A stretch of DNA of 64,000 bases from Roseiarcus sp963748545 (GTDB lineage: Bacteria; Pseudomonadota; Alphaproteobacteria; Rhizobiales; Beijerinckiaceae). Below, one piece after another: positions 35,247 to 43,177 of this stretch. The stretch covers positions 248,001-312,000 of the forward strand of contig CAVVJO010000036.1 of the NCBI GenBank assembly GCA_963748545.1, read 5' to 3'. The position numbers and the translations under genes were made by a program. The notes under the pieces were generated by a model, which was not told the origin of the DNA, made no database searches, and saw nothing but the letters and a program-made list of their open reading frames with translations. The first letter of the stretch is position 1. Every line of letters starts with the position of its first letter.

Positions 35247-36515
35247 TCAATCCAGCATGTGGCTGACCATGCCGTCGGCGAGCTTGGGCTCGAACCAAGT
35301 CGATTTCGGCGGCATGATCGCGCCCGCATCGGCGACCGCCATGAGGTCGGCCATGGCGGTCGGATAGAGCGCGAAGGCGACCGGCGCGGCGCCGGACGTG
35401 ACGATGCGCTCCAACTCCTCGAGCCCGCGGCCGCCGCCGACGAAGTCGATCCGCTTGTCGCGGCGCGGGTCGGTCACGCCGAAGACCGGCTCGATCAGGT
35501 TTTTCGCCAATAGGGTCACCGGCAGGCGCGCGACCGGATCGCCGCTCCGCTCCGCCTCGGCCGCGATCTCGGGCTTGAGGGAAAGGCGATGCCAGCGTCC
35601 GCTCAAGACCATGCCGACCTCGTCGGCGCGCGCGGGGCGGACCGGCTTGTCGCTCGGCTCGATCGTGTATCGGCGTCCGATCTCGGCCAGGACCTGATCG
35701 GCGGTGAGGCCGTTGAGGTCGCGCAGCACGCGATTGTAGTCGAGTATGGTCATCTCCTGCTCGGGCAGCAGCACGGCGAGGAAATAGCCGTCCTTGACGC
35801 CCCGGGCTTCGGCCACGCGGAGCGCCGCCGCAGAACGGTGGTGGCCGTCGGCGATATAGAGCGCGGGCAGGGCGTCGACCGCGCCGGTCAAAGCCGCAAC
35901 CGCCGCTTCGTCGTCCAGCACCCAGAGTTCGTGGCGCACGCCGTCGTCCGCGGTGACGTCGACCCCTGGGTTTCCTGTCGCGGCGCGCTTGAGCAGCGCG
36001 TCGATCGCGGGCGCCTTCGGGTAGGCGAGCATCACCGGGCCGGTCTGGGCGTCGACCGCCTCGATCTGGCGCACGCGGTCATCCTCCTTCACCGGCGTGG
36101 TCAGCTCATGCTTGCGGATGCGGTTTTCGGCATAGGCCTTGAGCGACGCGACCGCGGCGAAACCGGTCTCGACGCGGTCGCGCCAGGTCAGGCGGTAGAC
36201 GTAGTAGGCGGGCTTTGCGTCGCGCACGAGCACGCCAGCCGCGCTCATAGATCTCAGCGTCTCGGCCGCCTTGGCGTAGACCGCGGGGTCGTGCGGGTCG
36301 ATCGCTGGATCGAGATCGATCTCGGCCTTCGAGACATGCAGGAAGCTCCACGGCTTTCCCCTGGCGCGCTCGCGCGCCTCCTCGCTCGACAGCACGTCGT
36401 AGGGCGGGGCCAGAACCTCGGCCGCCCGGCCTGGCGCCGGCCGCAAAGCGCGAAAAGGCTTGATCAGGGTCAAGAGGCGCTCTTTCCATGAGGACGAGCC
36501 GCGTTCGCGCGGCAT
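35247..36515 (-). CDS. DUF1015 family protein
   Basis: A 422-aa cytoplasmic protein of the DUF1015 family, often found near serine biosynthesis genes. Recognisable stretches: KPFRALRPAPGRAAEVLAPP with YDVLSSEEARE, then IRKHELTTPVKEDDRVRQIE, LYIADGHHRSAAALR (the most conserved motif) and FEPKLADGMVSHMLD. Biochemical activity is not established to my knowledge. serB lies about 2 kb downstream on the other strand, loosely consistent with a serine link. The start at 36515 is tentative; the family similarity begins near residue 16. Confidence 0.85.
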   Translation of the reverse strand: MPRERGSSSWKERLLTLIKPFRALRPAPGRAAEVLAPPYDVLSSEEARERARGKPWSFLHVSKAEIDLDPAIDPHDPAVYAKAAETLRSMSAAGVLVRDAKPAYYVYRLTWRDRVETGFAAVASLKAYAENRIRKHELTTPVKEDDRVRQIEAVDAQTGPVMLAYPKAPAIDALLKRAATGNPGVDVTADDGVRHELWVLDDEAAVAALTGAVDALPALYIADGHHRSAAALRVAEARGVKDGYFLAVLLPEQEMTILDYNRVLRDLNGLTADQVLAEIGRRYTIEPSDKPVRPARADEVGMVLSGRWHRLSLKPEIAAEAERSGDPVARLPVTLLAKNLIEPVFGVTDPRRDKRIDFVGGGRGLEELERIVTSGAAPVAFALYPTAMADLMAVADAGAIMPPKSTWFEPKLADGMVSHMLD

Positions 36516-36578
36516 CGAGGACGCTGCGCGTTTAGCCCCGGGCGGCGGCCCCTGACAAGGGCCATGGCGCGTCCGGTG

Positions 36579-37388
36579 TCAGCGCGGATAGTCCATGTCC
36601 TCGACGGTCTTGACGAGGCGCTCAAAGGGCGCTGCGGAGACATGGTTTTGCCCTCGGAACGGATTGTCCAGCAAGATGATGAGGGACAGAACGAGAGCGA
36701 TCGAGGCGGCCAGCATCGCGACCATGGCCATGTGCATCGCGAAGTTCGGCACCCCGAACAGGTAGCTGAACAAGATGGTCAGGCCCGCGCCCGCGATCAG
36801 GTTCCACCACAGGATCGGAGGCAACTGCTCTTCCGCGGCGTGAAACCGTCCGCGCCGGGCGTCGTAAAGCGCGTTGAGGCTCTGGATTATTTCGCTCTCG
36901 ATCACCGGATAACCCGAATCGGCGGAATGAAATTGCGCCAGGGCAAGGTGAAATTTGTCGAGGAGCTGCCATCCCGCCGCGTCCTCGAGGCGCCCCTGGG
37001 CGAGCGCGGGCCATTCGTCCTGAACGACCGTCTCGGCGTAGACGAACAGCGTGTGTCGAAGTTCCGTCGCCAGCGGATCGGGAAGGCCGACCGTGTCGCG
37101 ATAGAGATTGCCGACAAGGTTGGCCTCGGTCTGCACAAGCGCGTCGGCCTTGCGGAAATCTTCCCACACAGCCACCGCGATGAAGGCCAGCAGGACCGCA
37201 TAGATCACGCCGACGACCGCGATGGTGAACCCCGCCACCTCGTTATGGGCGCGCCGGATCGGATGGGGAATGGCTAGATGAACGAGGACTAGCCCGAACA
37301 GCGACAAAGCCGCCAAAATCCCGACTACGGCGCCGATCGCCAGCGTCGTGGGCAACGCGACAACCCAGGTGTTCAGCGCGAAGAGCAT
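36579..37388 (-). CDS. DUF4239 (bestrophin-like) membrane protein
   Basis: A 269-aa integral membrane protein with paired hydrophobic helices at the N-terminus (VALPTTLAIGAVVGILAALS; FTIAVVGVIYAVLLAFIAVA), a soluble helical middle region, and paired helices at the C-terminus (LIAGAGLTILFSYLFGVPNF; VAMLAASIALVLSLIILLDN). This 2+2 layout with the conserved EAN and RR-like motifs is the DUF4239 pattern, compared with bestrophin channels. The ATG at 37388 follows GAGG; an upstream ATG adds 13 residues. Function unknown. Confidence 0.75.
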   Translation of the reverse strand: MLFALNTWVVALPTTLAIGAVVGILAALSLFGLVLVHLAIPHPIRRAHNEVAGFTIAVVGVIYAVLLAFIAVAVWEDFRKADALVQTEANLVGNLYRDTVGLPDPLATELRHTLFVYAETVVQDEWPALAQGRLEDAAGWQLLDKFHLALAQFHSADSGYPVIESEIIQSLNALYDARRGRFHAAEEQLPPILWWNLIAGAGLTILFSYLFGVPNFAMHMAMVAMLAASIALVLSLIILLDNPFRGQNHVSAAPFERLVKTVEDMDYPR

Positions 37389-37472
37389 GAGAAACCTCGG
37401 TGGGGATCCGTCGCCTGGGGGGTGCAACCTCGCGGGGGACCTGCCTGCATTTCGCCCAAGGCCTCGTCCTCG

Positions 37473-38375
37473 TTACTGAAGCGCCTGCCGGCCCGCCTCG
37501 ACCGCCGCTTCCGGAGCGATCCACTCGAACCCGACAAGTTGATGCCGGGCCCAGGTGAACTGGCGCTTGGCGTAATGGCGCGTGTCGAGCTTGCTGCGCT
37601 CCGCCGCCTCTGCGCGCGACAGGCGTCCTTCGACATAGGCGATCAGATGGGGGACGCCGTGGGCCCGCATGACCGGCAGCGCCGGGTCGAGCCTTCGCTC
37701 GGCGAGCTTCAAAACCTCGTCGAGCGCGCCCTCTTCCAGCATCGCATCGAAACGGGCGTCGATCCGGCGATACAGCGTCTCGCGCTCGGGGGCGAGGAAG
37801 ACGCCGCCCCACTGGCCGGCGCGGAGCAGGGGCTCGCTTCGGGCGCCGTGGAAGGCGGCGAGCGGTCGCCCGGTCGCCGCGAACACTTCGAGGGCGCGTA
37901 AGGCGCGCTGACGGTCGGCGGGCTTGAGCCGCGCGGCGGTCTCGGGGTCGGCTTCCGCCAGCTCGGCGTGCAGGTCGGGCGTCGGCCGCCCCTCGGCCCC
38001 GGCGCGCACCCGGACCCGGACCTCGTCAGGGACCGCGGGCATGTCGGAGAGGCCCTCCGTCAGCGCGCGGAAGTAGAGGCCCGTGCCCCCTACGAAGATC
38101 ACCGTCCCCTCGCCGATTTCCGCGAGGATCGCGCGCGCCCGCCGCAGCCAGCGGCCGACTGAGAAGTTGACCGCGCCGTCGATTTCGCCGAAGAGGCGGT
38201 GCGGCGCCTGCCCCTCCTCCGCGCGCGTCGGACGCGCGGTGAGAATGCGGAGATCGGCATAAATCTGCATGGAATCGGCGTTGACGATGGTCGCGCCGAA
38301 CTCCTGGGCCAATGAGAGCGCCGCCGCGGACTTGCCGCTCGCTGTGGGTCCCGCGAGGAGAAGCGCCTGCCTCAT
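37473..38375 (-). CDS. miaA: tRNA dimethylallyltransferase
   Basis: Adds dimethylallyl to A37 of UNN-reading tRNAs. P-loop LLLAGPTASGKSAAALSLAQ at residues 6-25, the DSMQIYADLRILTARPT substrate block, VIFVGGTGLYFRALTEGL, and the C-terminal KRQFTWARHQL motif for tRNA binding. 300 aa, normal. It is divergent from serB with only 33 bases between start codons, a pairing widely seen in alphaproteobacteria. Confidence 0.94.
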   Translation of the reverse strand: MRQALLLAGPTASGKSAAALSLAQEFGATIVNADSMQIYADLRILTARPTRAEEGQAPHRLFGEIDGAVNFSVGRWLRRARAILAEIGEGTVIFVGGTGLYFRALTEGLSDMPAVPDEVRVRVRAGAEGRPTPDLHAELAEADPETAARLKPADRQRALRALEVFAATGRPLAAFHGARSEPLLRAGQWGGVFLAPERETLYRRIDARFDAMLEEGALDEVLKLAERRLDPALPVMRAHGVPHLIAYVEGRLSRAEAAERSKLDTRHYAKRQFTWARHQLVGFEWIAPEAAVEAGRQALQ

Positions 38376-38408
38376 ACTGTCGAACCTGATTCAGAGACCG
38401 AAAGCCGC

Positions 38409-39302
38409 ATGCCCTCTTCCGTTCTTGTCGCCACGCTGATCGCCGATCCCGAACGCGCGCCGCTCAGCGATGCCCGAATCGACCGCGCCGCGCTAGCCCT
38501 CGGCGGAATCGAACGCCGACGCTGGCTCGATGAGGGCGTCGCCGCCGACCTCGTTACGGTGGGAGACATGGAGCACAAGCGCGCCGCGCTCGAAGCCCAT
38601 TTCCAAGGCGAGCCGGTCGACGTGATCGTACAGCCGCTCAGGGGGCGCGAGAAGGCGCTGCTGGTCGCAGACATGGACTCGACGCTGATCGGCCAGGAAT
38701 GCGTCGACGAGCTGGCGGCGCTCGTCGGCCTTGGCGAACATGTCGCCGCGATCACAGAACGAGCGATGCGCGGCGAGATCGACTTCGAGCCGGCGCTTCG
38801 CGAACGGGTCACCCTGCTCAAGGGGTTGCCGCTCGACGTCATCGAAGACGTGCTCGAAAGCCGCATCGAACTCAATCCCGGCGCGCATACGCTCGCCCGC
38901 ACCATGCGCGCGCGCGGCGCGCGGGTGGTCATCGTGTCTGGCGGCTTCCGCCAGTTCACCTCCGCCGTCGCGGCGCTGATCGGCGCGGACGAAGACCACG
39001 CCAATACGCTCGAGACGGCTGACGGAAAGCTCACCGGCAAGGTGGTCGAGCCGATCCTCGGCAGGCAAGCCAAGCGCGATGCGCTGATCGCGGTCGCGGC
39101 CGGGATGGGCGTGCCGCTCGAGCGGACGCTTGCCGTCGGAGACGGCGCCAACGATCTCGCCATGCTCTCGGCTGCCGGCCTCGGCGTCGCCTATCGCGCG
39201 AAACCCCAGGTCGCCGCCGCCGCAGACGCCCGCATCGACCATGCGGATCTGACCGCGCTGCTCTACGCTCAGGGGATTCAGCGTAAGGACTTCGTCGATT
39301 GA
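38409..39302 (+). CDS. serB: Phosphoserine phosphatase
   Basis: Last step of serine synthesis: dephosphorylates L-phosphoserine. HAD-family motifs are all present: nucleophile VADMDSTLIGQECVDELAAL, motif II VIVSGGFRQFTSAVA, motif III lysine region and motif IV TLAVGDGANDLAMLSAAG. The N-terminal ~80 residues are the usual extension of long-form SerB. 297 aa. Its stop overlaps an alternative start of the CDP-diacylglycerol diphosphatase gene, so the two may be co-transcribed. Confidence 0.94.
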   Translation: MPSSVLVATLIADPERAPLSDARIDRAALALGGIERRRWLDEGVAADLVTVGDMEHKRAALEAHFQGEPVDVIVQPLRGREKALLVADMDSTLIGQECVDELAALVGLGEHVAAITERAMRGEIDFEPALRERVTLLKGLPLDVIEDVLESRIELNPGAHTLARTMRARGARVVIVSGGFRQFTSAVAALIGADEDHANTLETADGKLTGKVVEPILGRQAKRDALIAVAAGMGVPLERTLAVGDGANDLAMLSAAGLGVAYRAKPQVAAAADARIDHADLTALLYAQGIQRKDFVD

Positions 39303-39319
39303 CGCCAGGACCTTCGTCG

Positions 39320-40156
39320 ATGAAGGTTAGAGACGGCGACAGACGTCGGCGCCGGCTTGGGCCGCTGATTGGCCTCGCCGCGGGCTTGCTGGCGCTGACC
39401 GGGCTCGCAGCCGCCCGGCTCGCCTACGACCGCAACGGCCTTTGGCTGGTGGTGCGCTCCTGCGTCGCCGCCAAGCGGTTGAGCGGTCTGGCGTTCCCCT
39501 GCCTTGCGGTCAACCTCAGCGACGGCGAGGGACGAGGCTATGCCGTGGTGCGCCCGCCTTGGTCGCGCGATCTGATTCTGACGCCGACCCGTCGCATCAT
39601 CGGCGTCGAGGACCCGCTCCTACAATCTCCGGAAGCCCCGAATTATTTCGCGGCGGCTTGGCGGGCGCGCGCGATGATCGCGACGGCCAACCGGCGAGCG
39701 CCGGCGCGCGACCAGATTGTGCTGATCGTCAATCCTCGTTTCGTCAGGACGCAGGACCAGCTTCACATCCATATCGGCTGCCTCCTCCCGGAGGCGCGCC
39801 GCACGCTCGCCGAGGCGGCGCCGTCGCTTCCGCTCGACACATGGCGCCAGATCGGTCCGGTTGTTCCGCATCAGCCGTTCTGGGCGCTGCGGGTGCACAG
39901 CGCGGATCTGGCGGACGTCGAGCCTTTTCGACTCGTGGACGCCGAACTCGGCCGCACGGTGCGGGATCCGGCCGACCTGACGATCGCGGTCGCCGGCGCT
40001 GAGGTCGACGGCGAGGACGAGTTCTTGGTCCTCGCCTCTTACGTGCGCGCCCCCCACTCATGGTGGCCGGTCGGATCCGACGACCTCCTCCAATGGCCTT
40101 GCGAGGGCGATGCGGCGGCGGACAGCAGTCCGTTCCGCGCGCCTCACGCCGATTAG
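39320..40156 (+). CDS. cdh: CDP-diacylglycerol diphosphatase (first copy)
   Basis: Hydrolyses CDP-diacylglycerol to phosphatidate and CMP in the envelope. An N-terminal membrane anchor (LIGLAAGLLALTGLAAARLA) is followed by the Cdh family core: RSCVAAKRLSGLAFPCLAVN, IIGVEDPLLQSPEAPNYFAA, the HIT-like catalytic motif TQDQLHIHIGCLLPEA and a C-terminal FLVLASYVR. ATG 39320 has AGGA upstream; a TTG at 39299 overlapping serB is also possible. A clear paralog lies at 42228, sharing the same blocks. Confidence 0.88.
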   Translation: MKVRDGDRRRRRLGPLIGLAAGLLALTGLAAARLAYDRNGLWLVVRSCVAAKRLSGLAFPCLAVNLSDGEGRGYAVVRPPWSRDLILTPTRRIIGVEDPLLQSPEAPNYFAAAWRARAMIATANRRAPARDQIVLIVNPRFVRTQDQLHIHIGCLLPEARRTLAEAAPSLPLDTWRQIGPVVPHQPFWALRVHSADLADVEPFRLVDAELGRTVRDPADLTIAVAGAEVDGEDEFLVLASYVRAPHSWWPVGSDDLLQWPCEGDAAADSSPFRAPHAD

Positions 40157-41497
40157 GCGCCGCAGGCTACCGCGGCGACGGCGCCGCGTTCGCGCGCGGC
40201 GATCTCGCCCGCGCTGAGGGGGGCCGGCGCGGGCGCGGCGATCGGGACGAGTTGGCCGCCGCCGAGAAAGCCGCCGATGGCGTCGGCGTCGATCATCGCG
40301 TGCGGGACTGCGAGCGCGACGCCGCCGACCCGCTTCGGCGCCTCGGCGATCGGCGCGACGAGCCCCGCAAGGCCGCCGGAACGGTCGAAGGCCGGGGCGC
40401 CGCTTGCGCTATTCTCGAGCGCGGCGACGGCACGGCTTCCGCCAGAAGGCGCAGCGGAGACGACGGACACGCGCGTCCCGTCGGCGCTCAGCACCACGAG
40501 ATCGGAGGCCGTCGCGCCGCGCGCCGGCGGTTTGGCCTTGTCGCCGAAATCGCCCGACAGCAGCGCAAGCCCGGTCGCGGCGTCCGTCCGCTCAAATTTT
40601 GCCGGCTTGCCGCCGATGCTCGGGTTCGGGCAGTCGCCGGGCTTAAGCGCGGTCAGCGCGCGCCCGGGCGCGACGATCAGCGCCGTTGCGGACGGGGCGG
40701 CGGGCTCGGGCGGCGCGGCCGCCGCAGGGCGCGCGGGAGGCTCGGGGGGCGAGGCGGCCGCATCCGCCCCCGGACCCGGCTGAGGGAAGGGTTGAAAAGA
40801 ATTGGCGACGCCGAGCGCGACCCGATCGAGATCGCTTCGCGTTGCGGGGTAGGCGAAGGTGAAGCCGCGGATCGGCGGGGTCGCGGCGGCGCTCGAAGTC
40901 GTAGCGCGTATAAAACTTGCGCCCGCGGTCCTCGCCAGAGACGACGAAAAAGGCGCCGGGCTTCATCGCCTTGTAGGCGACCTTGCGGGTCGGGGAATCC
41001 GCCGAGAGGCGCGCATAAAGGGCGGCGAGATCGCCGCTCGCATCCGAGGCGAAGTCGAGGGTGACGCCGCCCTTGGCGTCGATGAGCTTCGCGGGCGCGC
41101 CAATCCTTGCGCCGGTCGACGGGTCGGCGATGGTCTTGAAGCCGGCGGCGACGCGCGCCTTTTGCCCGGCGGCGATGAGCGCCTGCAGCTGGCCGAGGGA
41201 GAGGACGCCGTCGCCCGTCGCTTTCTGGCTGAGCTGGAACGCGGCGATCGAGTTGCGCGTGCGTTTGCCGAAGGCGCCGTCGGCCGCCCCGTTGTACAGG
41301 CCGAGCCAAACGAGGGCGTCCTGCGCCTCCACGCGCGTCGCAAGCGGCAGCGCGAGGAAGGCGGCCTTCTGAGCGTCCGATGCAGCATCCGCGGCCGGCC
41401 CGGCGGAGGGTCTTGCGGGCGGCGTTTGCGCCGCGGCCGAGGCGCTAACAAGCGCCGCCGCGAGAACGAGGACGAGTTGGGCTGGCGTCCGGGACAT
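40153..41497 (-). CDS. Peptidoglycan-binding protein with degenerate trypsin-like domain (frameshifted)
   Basis: Secreted protein: signal peptide LVLVLAAALVSASAAAQ, then a PG_binding_1-type repeat (AQDALVWLGLYNGAADGAFG followed by TRNSIAAFQLSQKATGDG), a mixed domain with VAYKAMKPGAFFVVSGEDRG, a Pro/Ala linker and a C-terminal chymotrypsin-fold-like domain. In the last part the catalytic-serine region reads ALENSASGAPAFDRSGGLAG rather than GNSGGP, so activity is doubtful. The frame changes at about 40880-40893 and is fully open on both sides (TPPIRGFTFAYPATRSDLDR follows). Corrected length is about 448 aa. Likely periplasmic; target unknown. Confidence 0.7.
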
Positions 41498-41657
41498 GGC
41501 GACCCCTCAAGGCGCCGGATTCGACGCGAACCGGATGCTAATGGAAGTCGGGTCCGCGCGAAACGGCACGCCTGTCGATCCCGAACCCCGAGACGCGCCG
41601 AGGCATGGATATCGTCATCATTTGATGCTAGTCGTTGGTGACACCCTGGAGAGGCGA

Positions 41658-41855
41658 ATGCGGACGACGCTTGCGCTCGATGACGACTTGGTTGCGAAAG
41701 CGCAAGCGTTGACCGGCATGCAAGAGAAGTCCGGTCTGGTGCGTGAGGCGCTCAAGGCGCTGATCGAGCGAGAGAGCGCTCGTCGGCTTGCGCGTCTTGG
41801 CGGCAGCGAACCCGATCTTAAGGCGCCGCCGAGGCGCCGGCCGATTGTCGTGTGA
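41658..41855 (+). CDS. vapB: VapB-type antitoxin
   Basis: A 65-aa antitoxin: ribbon-helix-helix N-terminus (MRTTLALDDDLVAKAQALTG; SGLVREALKALIERESARRL) and a short basic, Pro-rich toxin-binding tail ending RRRPIVV. It neutralises the PIN toxin encoded next and represses the operon. GAGAGG precedes the ATG at 41658; the stop overlaps the vapC GTG start. Confidence 0.85.
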   Translation: MRTTLALDDDLVAKAQALTGMQEKSGLVREALKALIERESARRLARLGGSEPDLKAPPRRRPIVV

Positions 41856-42226
41856 TTCTGGTCGACACGTCGATATGGGTGGACCACCTGCGCTCCGCCG
41901 ACGCCGTGCTTGCCGCGCGTCTCAACGCCGGAGAGGTTCTCGCGCATCCTCTTGTCATTGGCGAAATCGCGCTCGGCGACTTGCGCCGCCGTCAGGATGT
42001 GGTGGACGCACTCTTGAGCCTGCCCGCCGCGGTGGTTGCGGCGGATCCGGAGGTGCTCCTGTACATTGACCGCTACGCGCTGTTTGGGCGCGGAGTCGGA
42101 TACGTCGACGCCCATCTGCTCGCCTCGACGGCGCTCACCCCAGGAACAAAGTTGTGGACAAGGGACAAGAGGTTGAAAGGGGTCGCCGCAATGCTCGGCC
42201 TCGCCATGTCTGGCGGCGAATTTTAG
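41852..42226 (+). CDS. vapC: VapC-type PIN domain ribonuclease toxin
   Basis: A 124-aa PIN-domain RNase cleaving tRNA or rRNA when free of VapB. Acidic active-site residues: Asp in LVDTSIWVDHLRS, Glu in VIGEIALGDLRRR, Asp in VGYVDAHLLAST and a further acidic position at LWTRDKRL. GTG start overlaps the vapB stop by four bases (GTGA), the typical translational coupling. The pair is inserted between the protease-like gene and the second CDP-diacylglycerol diphosphatase. Confidence 0.88.
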   Translation: MILVDTSIWVDHLRSADAVLAARLNAGEVLAHPLVIGEIALGDLRRRQDVVDALLSLPAAVVAADPEVLLYIDRYALFGRGVGYVDAHLLASTALTPGTKLWTRDKRLKGVAAMLGLAMSGGEF

Positions 42227-42227
42227 T

Positions 42228-43058
42228 GTGTCGGTCTTGAAGGCTCCAATGATGCGGGGGAAAGGACGGCGATCGCCTCAGCGAATGATCGTCCGAGCTG
42301 TGCTCTGCTTCCTGGCCGCCAATCTCCTGACGTCGGCAGGCGCAGCCCAGGCAGGCGCTCGCAACCAGCTCTGGCCGGTCGTCCGCACCTGCGCCTCCGC
42401 CTACCGGATGCTGGGAGTCGCGTTTCCCTGTCTCGCGGTCGACCTCCCCGGCGGAGACCTGGACCGCGGCTACGCCGTGCTTCGTCCACTGAGGTCGGAC
42501 GACCTCATTCTGTCGCCGACCCGCCAGACGCCCGGCGTCGAAGACCCGTTCCTCCAGTCGCCGGAGGCGCCGGATTACTTCGCCGCGGCCTGGCGTGCGC
42601 GGGCGTTTCTCAAAGGCCCGGACGGAAACCCGCCTCCGCGCGACGACGTCGCGCTCGCGGTCAATTCCGAGAATACGCGCTCGCAGGACCAGCTTCACAT
42701 CCACATCGGCTGCCTGCGACCGGACGTGCGGCATTTTCTCGATCAAGCCGCGCAGAGGATGCCGCTTTACGATTGGAGCCGCGTCGGCCCGGGTTTGGGC
42801 CGTCAGGTCTATTATGGCGTGCGCGTCAGGGCGTCCGACTTCGACAAACTCAACCCTTTTCGCCTCGCGGCGCACGGGTTCGCGGGCGCGGCGGAAAACC
42901 CCGGCGGCCTGATGATCCTTGTGGTCGGGGCGCAGGTCAAAAGCGAGGACGATTTCCTGATTCTCGCTTCTTTTGAAGGCGCGTCCCGCGCGTCTCGGAC
43001 TGTCGGGGCGGAATCGCTGCTCGACCGCAACTGCACCGCGGCGTCGCCCTTCGATTGA
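42228..43058 (+). CDS. CDP-diacylglycerol diphosphatase (second copy)
   Basis: Paralog of the enzyme at 39320. It has the same block order: VRTCASAYRMLGVAFPCLAV, TPGVEDPFLQSPEAPDYFAA, SQDQLHIHIGCLRPDVRHFL and DDFLILASFEG. The N-terminus is a cleavable-looking signal (IVRAVLCFLAANLLTSAGAA) rather than the firm anchor of the first copy, suggesting a soluble periplasmic form. The GTG at 42228 is one base after the vapC stop; ATGs at 42249 or 42285 would give a more usual signal peptide and may be the true start. Confidence 0.85.
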   Translation: MSVLKAPMMRGKGRRSPQRMIVRAVLCFLAANLLTSAGAAQAGARNQLWPVVRTCASAYRMLGVAFPCLAVDLPGGDLDRGYAVLRPLRSDDLILSPTRQTPGVEDPFLQSPEAPDYFAAAWRARAFLKGPDGNPPPRDDVALAVNSENTRSQDQLHIHIGCLRPDVRHFLDQAAQRMPLYDWSRVGPGLGRQVYYGVRVRASDFDKLNPFRLAAHGFAGAAENPGGLMILVVGAQVKSEDDFLILASFEGASRASRTVGAESLLDRNCTAASPFD

Positions 43059-43177
43059 TTGGCGACAGCGCGCTCCCGCGAACGATGAGGCGTGATATAG
43101 ATCGTCGGCGTCATCCATGGGGGCCGGCCGAACGGCAGTCCGATCATGGCGCAAGAAAATGCCCCGGGGGGTTCACC

